This document shows, in pieces, positions 48,351 to 59,142 of a stretch of DNA of 64,000 nt. Source of the DNA: Kineobactrum salinum (GTDB lineage: Bacteria > Pseudomonadota > Gammaproteobacteria > Pseudomonadales > Halieaceae); NCBI RefSeq assembly GCF_010669285.1, contig NZ_CP048711.1, positions 1,798,001-1,862,000 on the forward strand, given 5' to 3'. The position numbers and the translations under genes are program-made. Under the pieces are notes generated by a model that worked only from the letters and a program-made list of their open reading frames with translations, had not been told where the DNA came from and searched no databases. Within the stretch, counting starts at the first letter, position 1; each line of letters begins with the position of its first letter.

Positions 48351-48746
48351 TTCTCTGGCCCAAAATGAAAACAGAAAGGATCTGGAGAGACGTCCGCCTT
48401 GTGCGAGATAGTTCGTATGGTCTCGCTCGGTTCGGGAGGGAATGCCGGTCCACGGAGTATGGACCGATACTGACATCGCTTCCATCGAGATATGCATTTG
48501 CCGCGGCGAAATTGCACCATCTGGTCTGCACACGCTTCTCCATCTGCGGGAGCCGGGCATTGAAGCTTCGTCAATCTGAAAAATTGAACTTGCCAGTCAA
48601 TTTATATAATTTTCCAAACTGCCGGAGTTGCACTAACCTGTAGGCAGAATAAATACTGGAGCAAGCGTGAGCCGCTGCGGCCTGGCGACAGACGCACTGG
48701 CACAACACTGAGTCCACGGAACTGAATCCACAGAATAGGAGTAGCC
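48351..48746. other. intergenic region upstream of dps
   Basis: About 400 bases between the divergent diguanylate cyclase and dps with no supported gene. It becomes AT-rich at 48575-48620, where the candidate dps promoter lies. Confidence 0.55.
48584..48610 (+). promoter_or_regulatory. candidate promoter of dps
   Basis: TTGAAC (48584-48589) and a consensus TATAAT (48605-48610) with a short 15-base spacer, about 140 bases upstream of dps. The short spacer and AT-rich setting are compatible with activator or sigma-S dependence, but this is only a pattern call. Confidence 0.35.
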
Positions 48747-49214
48747 ATGACAAACATCGATATCGGCATCAACAAGAAGGACCGCACCGACATTGCACAG
48801 GGCCTGAAGCGCCTGCTGGCGGATTCCTATACCCTGTACCTGCAGACCCACAACTTCCACTGGAACGTTACCGGACCCCAGTTCCGGGAGCTGCACCTGA
48901 TGTTCGAGGAACACTATACCGAGCTGGCCGAAGCCGTTGATGACATAGCCGAACGGATCCGCACCCTGGATGTTGTCGCTCCCGGCACATACAAGGCCTT
49001 TGCCAAGCTGAGCGCGATCAAGGAGGTCGAGGATGTGCCTGCCGCCAACGAGATGGTGAAGATCCTCACCCGGGGTCACGAACAGGTGGTGAAAACCTGT
49101 CGTGAAGCACTCAGCCTGGCCCAGGAGGCGAATGACGAGTCCTCCGCTTCGCTGATTTCGGACCGCATGAGGGTCCATGAAAAGACAGCCTGGATGTTGC
49201 GGGCCTTGCAATAA
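48747..49214 (+). CDS. dps: Dps-family DNA-protecting ferritin-like protein
   Basis: A 155-residue Dps. The ferroxidase-site region is clear: [19 protein letters not shown], then [20 protein letters not shown] and ERIRTLD. Dps dodecamers oxidise ferrous iron with peroxide and shield DNA. AGGAGT lies 6 bases before the ATG. It stands alone, followed by the Na/Pi transporter on the same strand after about 80 bases. Confidence 0.94.
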   Translation: MTNIDIGINKKDRTDIAQGLKRLLADSYTLYLQTHNFHWNVTGPQFRELHLMFEEHYTELAEAVDDIAERIRTLDVVAPGTYKAFAKLSAIKEVEDVPAANEMVKILTRGHEQVVKTCREALSLAQEANDESSASLISDRMRVHEKTAWMLRALQ

Positions 49215-49291
49215 CAGCGCTCCGGCCCAGCATTGAACCGCTCTGTGCCGGTCTCTTCGCGCCGCTCTGACCGGCTGCGGGGAACCAACCC

Positions 49292-50892
49292 CTGACCTGG
49301 CTCACCATTACCCTGTCCCTGGGAGGACTGGGTCTGTTGCTGCTGGGCATGGGCATGATGACCGATGGCCTGAAGGCGGCTGCCGGCAATTCCCTGCACA
49401 GCTTCCTGGACCGCTCCACCCAGACCCGCCTGCGCGCCGCGCTGACCGGGTTCGCCATCACCGCGCTGGTGCAATCCTCCAGTGCGGTCATTGTCGCTAC
49501 CCTGGGTTTCACCAATGCCGGCATGCTGCGTCTGAAGCAGGCGGCGTGGGTGGTATTCGGCAGCAACCTGGGCACCACCATGACGGCCTGGATCGTGGCC
49601 CTGGTGGGCCTCAAACTCAAAGTGGAGTTGATCGCGCTGCCGTTGATCGGGGTCGGGATCCTGTCGCGGCTGTTTTTTCGCGGCCGCGGCACCCACATCG
49701 GTACGGCCCTGGCCGGTTTCGGCCTGCTGTTTCTGGGGCTGGGCATGCTGCGGGATGCTTTTATCGATGTCGCGAACTGGATCCCGATCGAGCAACTGGG
49801 CACCTCGGGTGCGGCAGGCATTGTGCTGGGCGTGCTCTGCGGTGCCCTCCTCACCGCCCTGATCCAGTCCTCCTCGGCAGCCCTGGCCATTATCCTGACG
49901 GCTTCGGTAACCGGGGTGCTGACTCCGCTGCTGGGAGCCTCGCTGATCATCGGTGCCAATATCGGCACCACCGCCACCAGTGTGCTTGCCAGCATTGGCG
50001 CCACTGCCAATGCCCGCCGGTTGGCGCTGGTACATGTCACCGAGAAAATCTTCACCGGCACCATCGCGCTGTTGCTGCTGGCGCCGCTGTGGTGGATATC
50101 CGAGTCGCTGGCCGGCGCCGCGGGGCGCACCAATATCAGCACCGGCCTCGCCCTGTTTCACACCCTGTTCAACCTGCTCGGCCTGTTGTTGATGTGGTTG
50201 CTGGCCGACCAACTGCTGCGGCGGGTCGAACACTGGGTCAAGCAGCCAGAACTGAGCTCGGAGAAACCGCGCTATCTGGACGATACGGTGCTCGCGCTGC
50301 CGGCGATGGGTGTCAGCGCCATGCAGTCGGAAATCAAGCGGGTCTTCAAGCAACTGCTGAGCCGCGGGCGCGGACTGATAGCGCCGGAGCAGGAGCCGCC
50401 CCCGAGGAGGATATCCGCACCGGGGTCCTGCTGGACGCGATCGCCGGCTACAGCAACCGGATCGGCGCCCAGCAGCTTGCCGATGGCCTGTCGGAAACCT
50501 TTCTCAACCTGAACTGGGCACGGGAAGAATGCGTACAGTTGCGGGAGTTGCTGCAGGAGCTGGCCCGCCTGCCTGCCGGGAACCTGCCGGCAGTGCTGTC
50601 CCCGGCGCTGCGGGAGGCCTTTCTGCACATCATGCGCAGTGGCGAGTTGAAACAGCTGGCCATGGCGGACCGCAACGCCTGCCTGCGCGATGTGAAGCGG
50701 CTGCGGCGCGAGCAGCGCTCCGCAATGCTGGCCGATATCCGCGAAGGCCGGATCAGTGCGCCCGAGGCCTCCCGCCGCCTGCACGCCATTGGCCTGCTGG
50801 AAGAGAGCGCCAAACATGTGCTGCGCATCGCCGAAGTCATCTACCCGGAGACGGAAACCGCCGAGCCGGCTGCGGCGCTGACACACAGATGA
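49292..50892 (+). CDS. Na/Pi cotransporter-family protein, one frameshift
   Basis: A membrane protein of about 534 residues. The transporter part has the two inverted QSSS repeats (ALVQSSSAVIVATLGF and ALIQSSSAALAIIL) and GSNLGTTMTAW / GANIGTTATS. The C-terminal PhoU-like helical part lies in another frame. The break is at the CCCCC run near 50400-50404; one added C gives EPPPEEDIRTGVLLDAIAGY and the frame continues to 50892. The start is uncertain: protein similarity begins at the CTG at 49292 (LTWLTITLSLGGLGL), with no ATG or GTG in frame after the preceding stop; TTG 49337 would cut the first helix. Confidence 0.8.
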
Positions 50893-51188
50893 CCCAAATG
50901 CGGTACCGCAGCATCTGGCGCAACCGGATTCCTGCCATTTAAAGCCTCGCGATGTTAGCATCCACTCTCGTAATGGGCAGAAAAACAGGCTCCCATCAGC
51001 GCCGAGCAGCTGCCCATGACACCGGATAGAATTGTCTGCACGCTGGCGCGCCAACGTGATCCCCACTTTTTATTGCCCGGTTTTGCTGCGCGGGTTCACA
51101 TTCCTGCAGTTGTCGGCACCTGGGGCGTCGCGTATGGTCGCCGCTTGACACAAAGGGCGGCACTGAACTGACAACCCAGGTACTGAAT

Positions 51189-54154
51189 GTGCGACTTGCG
51201 CCGCGATATATCCTCCTGCTATCGATCCTGGCGCTGCTGGTGCCGGGAGGGGTCCTTGCGCTCTCCCCGGACCGCCTGCCCAGCCAGTACCTGTACGATC
51301 GCTATGGCCGCGAGCACGGCCTGCCCTCCGATACCGTGTGGGTGGCACGCCAGGACCACGAGGGCTACCTCTGGCTGGGTACCAAGAACGGGCTGGCGCG
51401 CTTCGACGGGGTCCGATTCACCCTCTACAACAAGCAGGCCTACCCCGAATTTCTGTCGAATGACGTGCGCGACATCGAGATCACTGCCGATGGCAGTCTG
51501 TGGCTGGCCACCTATGGCGGCGGTGCGCTACGGCTGATCGACGGCGAGTTTGAGCCGCTGACCAAGGCGGACGGCCTGGCCGACAATGTGGTTCACGATA
51601 TACATATCGGCAGCGACGGCGCGGTCTGGTTCGCCACGGCACTGGGCATATCCCGACTCCGGGACGACACCATTACCAACTGGACGAGCGAGGACGGGCT
51701 GGCCGACAACAGCACCTTTCGGGTCGGTGAGGACAGCAATGGCGACATCTGGGTCGGCACCCTGACCAACGGCCTCAGTCATTTCGACGGTGAAACTTTT
51801 CGCAATTACTCTGACGGCAGCGGCCTGGATTCCACCCAGGTGCATCTGCTGTTCGACGACCCGGAGCTGGGACTGATAGCCACCACCATCACCGGCAGCA
51901 GCTACCGGCTGGAAGCCGGGGGCCCCGCCTGTTGGCGGGGCCGCTGCAGGCACAACTGCCCTGGCATTCGGCGGTCCGCGACCGGGACGGCAACCTGTGG
52001 CTGGGCACCTATGGCCAGGGCCTGTGGCGCCTGTCGCCGGACCAGCAGTTGGAGGAGATCCCGCTGACCACCACGCAACCCGGGCACGTGTTTGAGCTGA
52101 CCGAGGACCGCGAAGGCAATGTCTGGGCCGCTACCATGCAGGGCGCCTACCGTCTGCGGGATAGCGACTTCCTCCAGTTCGGCCAGCCCGAGGGTCTGGC
52201 CGACCCGGTTTTCGTGGTGACCCAAAGCCCGGTGGATGACGCCATCTGGGCCGGATCCGAAGGCAGCGGCCTGTTCCGGTTGGGGCGCGACGGCGACATT
52301 CGTCAGCTCGGCACCGAGCAGGGCCTGTCCAATATCAACGTATCCGCGCTGCTGGTGGACCCGGACAATACCGTCTGGGCCGGCACCTTTGGCGGTGGTC
52401 TCAACCGCATCGCCAGCGATGGCAGCATCAGCCACTTCAGCGTGGAGAACAAGCTGCCCGACAACCATGTCATGGGCTTGACCCGCAGCCGCGACGGACG
52501 TCTCTGGGTGGCCGCAAACGGCGGCCTGGGCTATCTTGATCCGGGGGCCGATGTTTTTGAGCGGCAGCATGGCTTGCCGGAGACCCTGCTCCGCCAGATC
52601 ATGGAAGACAGCCGGGGAGCCCTGTGGATAGCCAGCAACAGCGGTCTGATACGGCTGCAGAACGGCGAATCCACCCTGTGGGACAGCAGCGACGGACTCG
52701 GCAGCAGTCTGGTCAGTACCACTTATGAAGATGCCGACGGGGTACTGTGGATAGGCAGCCGCGAGGCCGGGCTGGCGCGCCTGGAGGGCGACCGCTTGTT
52801 TCAGTACGGCCTCCAGCACGGCCTGCCGCAGTTGTCGGTGCTGGCCATTCTCGAGGACGACCAGGACACCCTGTGGATGAGCGGCGCCGACGGCCTGGTC
52901 AGTGTGCCGCGGGCGGAGCTCAATGCAGTGGCACGGAGCGAAGCGGACCAGGTCCGCGCGCAGTTGTACGATGAAACCGACGGCTTGCGTTCGGCCCAGT
53001 TCCTGGGCGGCTTCCAGCCTGCCGGCTGGCGGGCACGGGATGGCACCCTCTGGTTTGGTTCCAATCGCGGCCTGGTAGCGGTGGATCCCACCGGCTTCGA
53101 ACCGGCGGCACCGGTCCCGCGACCGCTGATAGAGCAGGTACGGGTCAACGGCGAGGTCATCGCCCCGGCCCAGCCCCTGCAGCTGCCGGCGGACGCACAT
53201 ACCCTGGAGGTCGACTATACGGTGCCACGGCTGGGCAATCCCGAGGCGATCCGTTTTCGCTATCAACTGGAGGGTTTTGACCGCGACTGGCAGGATGTGG
53301 CCGGGCGTCGCACTGCCTACTTCACCGGCCTCACACCGGGGAAGACAACCCTGCATATTGCCGCCCATCTAAAGGACAGCGCCTTCGACCCGACGCGGCT
53401 GGAACAACAGGTATCCCTGGAGATCTACCGCGAACCCTACTGGTACCAGACCTGGTGGTTCCTGCTGCTGGCCTGCGCAGTAGTGGGCCTGGCACTGCTG
53501 GCAATCTATCGCTTTATCCGTCACCGGGCCGGCCTGCGCGAACGGCGGCTGGAATTGCTTGTCGGCCGACGCACCCGGGAGTTGCAGATCGCGCTGTCCC
53601 GGGTGGAAGAGATTTCCCGCATCGACAGCCTGACCGGTGTCGCCAACCGGCGCTTTCTGGACGAGAATCTGGACAAGGCCTGGAGCCAGTGTGCCGCCAA
53701 ACAGGTGCCAGTGAGCGTCATCATGCTCGACCTGGATTTCTTCAAGCAATACAACGACAGTACCGGTCACCAGGCCGGCGATGACTGCCTGCGACGGGTG
53801 GCAGAATCACTGCAGGCCGGGGTATTGCGCGAGGGCGACCTGATCGCGCGCTACGGTGGCGAGGAATTCATTGCCCTGCTGCCCGGCGCCGACTCGGCCG
53901 CGGCACTCGCCGGTGCGCAGCGTATTCACAGCCGCATAGGCGCACTGCGCATTCCTCATCCGGACAGCCCTGTATCGGATTTCGTCAGCGTCAGCGTGGG
54001 TGTTGCCACCGCCTGGCCAGGCAGTGCACCCGGCACCCCGGATCTGTTGATGCAGCGTGCCGACCGGGCGCTGTACGCCGCCAAGAGTGGCGGCCGGGAC
54101 CGGGTCAGCGTCTGGGAGCAGGGCCGGAGCAGCGGCTATGGTGCGCCGGATTAA
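51189..54154 (+). CDS. periplasmic propeller-Y_Y_Y-GGDEF diguanylate cyclase, one frameshift
   Basis: A large sensor (about 988 residues). After a signal peptide (GTG start, MRLAPRYILLLSILALLVPG) comes a chain of Reg_prop propeller repeats (DHEGYLWLGTKNGLARFDG, RDGNLWLGTYGQGLWRL and others), then a Y_Y_Y domain (FRYQLEGFDRDWQDVAGRRT). One transmembrane helix lies near 755-775, and a cytoplasmic GGDEF domain ends the protein (SLTGVANRRFLDENLDKAW; IARYGGEEFIALLPG with RxxD inhibitory site REGD). The frame breaks in the GGGGGCCCC run near 51918-51926; one added G gives EAGGPRLLAGPLQAQLPW. It should sense a periplasmic ligand and make cyclic di-GMP. Confidence 0.87.
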
Positions 54155-55611
54155 AGCCCGTAGCCAGGAGGTGCGGTAAAGGCGCGGTGGTGCCGCTCCA
54201 ACAGGCGGGCCGCTGCCAATGTATTGCGATCCCCCAGATATCGCGAGACTATCTGCACCCCCACCGGCAGGCCATCCAGCGTCAAGCCTGCCGGTACCAT
54301 GGTCGCCGGCAGGCCGGCATTGAGGGTGAGCCCCGGCCAGCGCAGCATGTCGGTATAGGGTCGTTGTTCGGCGCTGACCGACAGGCTGCGCTCATGCATT
54401 ACCGGGCTGTGATCGGGAGGGAAGGCAGCTATCGGGGCACAGGGACAGATCAGTACATCGAAGTCCTCGAAGAATGCCGTCCAGGCTGCCCGGGCCTGGA
54501 GCCGCAGTTCGTTCTGCCGCAACCACTCGCTGTGGCGCAGGGCCAATCCGCGCATTTGCAGCAGCGGCTCGGTCATATCCTCCGGGTCCGCGCCCGCGAC
54601 CATCTCCCTGGACAGCTCGCACAACTCTTCAGGAATGGTCTCGGCTATCACCGCCATCATCAGCTGCATGAAATTGTGATGGTTGGCTTCCGGGTCGATA
54701 TCGGGCCTTGCCTCCAGGTCGACGTGGGCACCGATATGTTGCAGGGTACCGGCCACAGTGTTGACGCAGCGCAGTACTTCGCTGTCCACCGGGCAAAACG
54801 GGTCGTCGGCCCATACCGCCACCCGCAACCCGGACGCCTCGGTGAAGCCAGCCGGGGGCAGCGTCAGCCGCCAGGCCGGAGCGTCCTGTGCCGATGGACC
54901 CAGCAACAGATTCAGGGCCTGCTCCAGATCATCGACGCAGATGGCCAACGGGCCGGCCACCGACAGGTCCGGCTCGGCAAGCACGTCTTCTCCGGGTGGC
55001 AAATGGCCTGCCAGGGAAACAATACCCTGGCTGCTCTTGTGGCCAAAAATCCCATTGAAGTGGCTGGGAACACGAATGGAGCCACCGATGTCGCTGCCCA
55101 GCTCCAGCGGAGTCAGGCCGGCCGCCAGGGCGGCAGCGGCACCGCCGGAGGAACCGCCGCAGGTGCGCGCGGGGTTCCACGGGTTGCGGGTGACTCCGTA
55201 GACCTCATTGAATGTCTGCACGTCACCGCTCATGAAGGGCACGTTGGTCTTGCCAAAGACGATGGCACCCGCATCCAGATAGCGCTGCACCGCGGCGGCA
55301 TTGCGGGTGGGAATATGATCGCGATGCGCAGCACTGCCACCCACGGTCACCAGCCCCTCGGTGCAGAAGGCGTCCTTGATGGTCAGCGGCACGCCGTGCA
55401 GCGGGCCCCAGTCTTCACCACGGGCCGCCGCGGCATCAGCGGCAAGCGCCCGCTCGCGGGCCCGGGCCTCATCCAGCGCGACCACAGCGTTGATCTCACC
55501 ATTGAAACGGGCGACGCGGCCGAGGAAGAAGTCCAGCACCTCCACCGAGGACAGGACACCGGCCTTGATGTCCCGGGCAATGGCAAAAGCACTGCGATAG
55601 AGTATCTGCAT
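54151..55611 (-). CDS. amidase-signature family hydrolase
   Basis: A 486-residue amidase. The Ser-cisSer-Lys machinery is visible: Lys in GVPLTIKDAFCTEG, cis-Ser in TCGGSSGGAAAALAAGLTPL, and nucleophile Ser in GSDIGGSIRVPSHFNG. The C-terminal part includes ICPCAPIAAFPPDHSP and GLPVGVQIVSRYLGDR. The natural amide is unknown. It overlaps the convergent diguanylate cyclase gene by 4 bases at the stops. Confidence 0.92.
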   Translation of the reverse strand: MQILYRSAFAIARDIKAGVLSSVEVLDFFLGRVARFNGEINAVVALDEARARERALAADAAAARGEDWGPLHGVPLTIKDAFCTEGLVTVGGSAAHRDHIPTRNAAAVQRYLDAGAIVFGKTNVPFMSGDVQTFNEVYGVTRNPWNPARTCGGSSGGAAAALAAGLTPLELGSDIGGSIRVPSHFNGIFGHKSSQGIVSLAGHLPPGEDVLAEPDLSVAGPLAICVDDLEQALNLLLGPSAQDAPAWRLTLPPAGFTEASGLRVAVWADDPFCPVDSEVLRCVNTVAGTLQHIGAHVDLEARPDIDPEANHHNFMQLMMAVIAETIPEELCELSREMVAGADPEDMTEPLLQMRGLALRHSEWLRQNELRLQARAAWTAFFEDFDVLICPCAPIAAFPPDHSPVMHERSLSVSAEQRPYTDMLRWPGLTLNAGLPATMVPAGLTLDGLPVGVQIVSRYLGDRNTLAAARLLERHHRAFTAPPGYGL

Positions 55612-55643
55612 CGTTGTTGACCACCTGTCCCGACTGAGCCGCC

Positions 55644-55667
55644 AGTGGGCCCTGCGCAGGGCCCACT
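55644..55667 (-). terminator. perfect 24-bp palindrome, probable terminator of ppnN
   Basis: AGTGGGCCCTG and CAGGGCCCACT form an 11-bp stem over a 2-base centre (CG). It lies between the ppnN stop and the amidase start on the same strand. No T-tract follows on the minus strand, so it may act as an attenuating or stabilising hairpin instead. Confidence 0.5.
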
Positions 55668-55698
55668 AGTGCAGCATAACACCGAAATTCGCCGTGAA

Positions 55699-57057
55699 TC
55701 AGCCTGCAATCTGGTAACAGGGACGGTAGTCCCGCGCGCCCTCGCCCAGCTTCATCCGCTGCTGTTTCACCAGCAGCCGCAGCAACCGGTCGATGTTGGC
55801 CAGCAGCCGGGGTTCGCCGTGTAACTGATAGGGGCCGTGCAGCCGCACCTGCTCAATCCCGAAGGCCTTGACATTGCCCGCCACCAGGCCGGAAAACGCG
55901 CGCCGCAACTGTCCCGCCAGCTCATGCCGCGGCAGCTCGGGGCGCAGGTCGAGCGCGGCCATGTTGGCATGGGTAGGCAGGAACGGCTCCTGCAGATCCG
56001 CGGTAATCTCGAGCTCCCAATTGAAGTAATAGGCCTGCTGTGACCGCCGGCGACGCACGTGCTGGTCCTTGACCGCCTTGCGCACAGCGCGCCCGACCTC
56101 CTCGGGTGCCCCCAGAATGACCTGGTAGAACCGGCGCACATCCTCCCCCAGGCAGGCGACCAGGAAGTCCTCCAGCTGGGCGAAGTAGTCGGCGCAGTCC
56201 TCGGGCCCGGCAAACACTACCGGCAGGCTGTGAGCGTTGTCCGGGTGCAGCAGAATGCTGAACAGGTACAGGACTTCTTCCACGGTACCCACGCCACCGG
56301 GAAACACGACGATCGCATGGGCAAGCCGTACAAAGGCCTCCAGCCGCTTCTCGATATCGGGCATGATTACCAGTTCATTGACAATCGCATTGGGTGATTC
56401 CGAGGCGATGATACCGGGCTCGCTGATGCCGATATAGCGACCCTGCTTGATCTGCTGCTTGGCATGGCCGACAGCGGCGCCCTTCATCGGCCCTTTCATT
56501 GCACCGATACCGCAGCCGGTGACGATATCCATACCGCGCAGGCCCAATGCATAGCCGACCTGCTTGGCGTAATCGTATTCCTCGCGGGATATGGCATGGC
56601 CACCCCAGCAGACCACCATCCGAGGGGGCAGGTCGGGACGGACGATAGTGGCATTGCGCAGGATCCGAAAGACCTTGTTGGTGGCATCCGCGCTGTCGAT
56701 CGCCACGCCCGAGGCCATTTTCATGTCGGTGTAGACGATGTCGCGCAGCGCCGCGAACAGATGTTCCTGGATGCCGCGAATCATGCGTCCATCGACAAAA
56801 GCCTGGCCGGGAGCGTTGAACAGTTCCAGACGCAGCCCCCGGGGCTGGGGAATCAAGCGTACGTCAAAGTCTGAGTAATCGGCGTAAATCTGGGCTGCAT
56901 CGTCCTTGCTGCTGTCCGTGTTGAGAATGGCCAGCGCACAGCGGCGGTAGAGGTCGTACAGCTCGCCGCGGGCGGTGGTAAAAGCAGTGATCTCGGCTTG
57001 CGACAGCAGATTCAGGGAGCTGAGCGGATTGATGACGGCGTGGGCAATTTTTTCCAT
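55699..57057 (-). CDS. ppnN: pyrimidine/purine nucleotide 5'-monophosphate nucleosidase PpnN
   Basis: A 452-residue LOG-type nucleosidase that splits nucleotide monophosphates into base and ribose-5-phosphate. The N-terminal domain (MEKIAHAVINPLSSLNLLSQ) is followed by the LOG core: RMVVCWGGHAISREEYDYAK, GCGIGAMKGPMKGAA and the PGGxGTxxE motif in VVFPGGVGTVEEVLYLF. The C-terminal domain is the PpnN-type, with ALDLRPELPRHELA. The ATG at 57057 matches the family start; the 47 codons open upstream lack support. In E. coli the enzyme responds to (p)ppGpp. Confidence 0.92.
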   Translation of the reverse strand: MEKIAHAVINPLSSLNLLSQAEITAFTTARGELYDLYRRCALAILNTDSSKDDAAQIYADYSDFDVRLIPQPRGLRLELFNAPGQAFVDGRMIRGIQEHLFAALRDIVYTDMKMASGVAIDSADATNKVFRILRNATIVRPDLPPRMVVCWGGHAISREEYDYAKQVGYALGLRGMDIVTGCGIGAMKGPMKGAAVGHAKQQIKQGRYIGISEPGIIASESPNAIVNELVIMPDIEKRLEAFVRLAHAIVVFPGGVGTVEEVLYLFSILLHPDNAHSLPVVFAGPEDCADYFAQLEDFLVACLGEDVRRFYQVILGAPEEVGRAVRKAVKDQHVRRRRSQQAYYFNWELEITADLQEPFLPTHANMAALDLRPELPRHELAGQLRRAFSGLVAGNVKAFGIEQVRLHGPYQLHGEPRLLANIDRLLRLLVKQQRMKLGEGARDYRPCYQIAG

Positions 57058-57273
57058 GGGCGGGGCGGAGTTCCTGTCCGGTTGGGGCGACGGCTCCGGC
57101 CGCCGCCATCTTTTGGGACGGTCTGGACAAGACCGTACGCCATTATAGTGCCCCCGCACTGTGTTGCGCCATCCAGCCAGGCGGGCCGGAGGCGCCAATA
57201 GAGCACGACAGTGCTGCGCCGTCAGCCGTTTCTGCTACCATCAGCTTACCGCAATACTGCACGAGGCCCTGCC

Positions 57274-59142
57274 ATGCTCCGGATTCTGCTCTATATCATC
57301 GGCATCCCGCTGCTGTTGATCCTGTTGGCAGCGATACTGTTGCCGCTGGTACTGGACGAGGAACAGCTGCTGGCGCTGGCAGCCGAACGGCTGGAACAAA
57401 GCAGCGGTGCCCAGTTGACCGTGCACGGCGATTCCCGCCTGTCGCTGCTGCCACGGCTGGCACTGACCCTGGACGAGGCGGAGCTGGCCCTGCCTGGCAA
57501 AGACCAGCCTGATATAACAGTGCAGCGGCTGGCGGTGGAAGTACGCCTGCTGCCACTGTTGTCCGGCACAGTCGCGATCAAGGGCATCGAACTGGCGGGG
57601 CTCGTCGCCACCGTGCCGGCCCAGCCCGCCCAGCCCGCAGTAGACACCTCCACTCTCAGCGACGCCGAGCTGGACGCGTTTTATGAAGCACGCCGCCAGG
57701 CCGTGCGGGACGCTGCGGCGAACAGCGCCGGTGCCGCTCTCGGCCTGCCGCTGGCCCTGAATGTACAGCGTCTGAACATCAGCGATGCACGCATTGTGCT
57801 GCTCCAGGCCGACGGCGGCGAGCCCCGGATGATTGAGCTTGTAGCGCTGACCGCCACCGACATGAATCTGGCGGGCGAGCCAGCGGCACTGAATCTGCAA
57901 CTGCGTATTCCCGGAGCAAATCCCGTCGCGCTGTCTCTGGATCTCCGTTTCAGCGCCGACCTCGACCAGCAGCGGGTGCAGCTGCAAAGCCTGGTCGCCG
58001 ATATCGAGGGCGCAACCAGACAGCCTTTGCAGCTACGGGCGAGCGGACCGGTTGATCTGGAGCGCCAGGTCGCCGAGCTGGAGCTGGCACTGGAAAGCGG
58101 CACAATGACCGGCGCAGGCAACCTGCGCTATGCCAGCTTCGAAAGCCCGCAAATAGATACCACGCTGCAACTGAGCGAGCTGAATCCGGCTTTGCTGGTG
58201 CTGGCCGGCCCCGAGGCCGCGACTGAAGCCGGAGACGTAGAAGCGGACGGCGATGCGCCGCTGCCGCTGCATGCGCTGCGACTGGTCGATACCCGGGCGG
58301 CACTGCAGGTGGAGCGGGCGGTATTCGGTCTCCACAGCATCGAACAATTGCAGCTGAAGCTACGGGTGGTGGAGGGTATTGCCACGCTGGAGACGATTCG
58401 CGGCCGCCTGCATGGTGGTGAACTGGACGCCAGCGCCGTGCTCAACGGCCAGCACAATACTGCCCGGCTGGAAACCCGGGGCGAACTGACCGGGGCCGAT
58501 ACTGCACTGCTGCTGGCTGCGCTGGAAGCTCAACCGGTGCTGAGCGGCAGCGCCAGCCTCGACTGGCAACTCACCGGCAGCGGGCGCAGCCGCAATGAGC
58601 TGGTTCAGGGGCTGGATGGCACGGTGGAGCTCACTACCGGGGGGCTGGCACTGGAACAGGTCGGGATCGAGCGCCTGCTCTGCCAGACAGTTGCCCAGAT
58701 CAATCAGGAGCCGTTGCAGACCGAGCTACCCACCCGCAGCGAGTTCGAATCGCTGACCGCCAGTATCACGCTGGGGCAAGGCCAGGCACTGCTGGCCCCG
58801 CTGCGGGCGGAGCTGGCCCACCTGAGCCTGCTCGGCGAAGGCAACTTCGATCTCGCCAGTGCTGAATTCAACGCCAGACTGGAGGCACAACTGTCGCCCG
58901 ACCTGGCCAGTCTGGATCCCGCCTGCCGGGTGAACGAGCGCTTGACGGCGATTGCCTGGCCGGTGAACTGTAGCGGCAGCCCCGACACCGCACCCGCCGG
59001 CTGGTGCAAGGTCGACAGCCGCGAGATCATCCGCGAGCTGGCCAGCAGCGAACTGCAGCGCAAGGCCAGGGAGGAAGGCGGCAAGCTGCTGCAGCGGCTG
59101 CTGCAACGCGATCAGCCCGCCACAGAGGAGGACAACCCATGA
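57274..59142 (+). CDS. AsmA-family protein
   Basis: A 622-residue protein with an N-terminal membrane anchor (MLRILLYIIGIPLLLILLAA) and the AsmA N-terminal region (GDSRLSLLPRLALTLDEAEL). A long beta-rich body follows, and the C-terminal AsmA_2-like segment has LVQGLDGTVELTTGGLALEQ and a conserved Cys pair (near LLCQTVAQIN and LDPACRVNERL). AsmA-like proteins bridge the periplasm and help move lipids to the outer membrane. ATG 57274 is chosen as the anchor start. Its stop overlaps the next gene (ATGA). Confidence 0.88.
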   Translation: MLRILLYIIGIPLLLILLAAILLPLVLDEEQLLALAAERLEQSSGAQLTVHGDSRLSLLPRLALTLDEAELALPGKDQPDITVQRLAVEVRLLPLLSGTVAIKGIELAGLVATVPAQPAQPAVDTSTLSDAELDAFYEARRQAVRDAAANSAGAALGLPLALNVQRLNISDARIVLLQADGGEPRMIELVALTATDMNLAGEPAALNLQLRIPGANPVALSLDLRFSADLDQQRVQLQSLVADIEGATRQPLQLRASGPVDLERQVAELELALESGTMTGAGNLRYASFESPQIDTTLQLSELNPALLVLAGPEAATEAGDVEADGDAPLPLHALRLVDTRAALQVERAVFGLHSIEQLQLKLRVVEGIATLETIRGRLHGGELDASAVLNGQHNTARLETRGELTGADTALLLAALEAQPVLSGSASLDWQLTGSGRSRNELVQGLDGTVELTTGGLALEQVGIERLLCQTVAQINQEPLQTELPTRSEFESLTASITLGQGQALLAPLRAELAHLSLLGEGNFDLASAEFNARLEAQLSPDLASLDPACRVNERLTAIAWPVNCSGSPDTAPAGWCKVDSREIIRELASSELQRKAREEGGKLLQRLLQRDQPATEEDNP

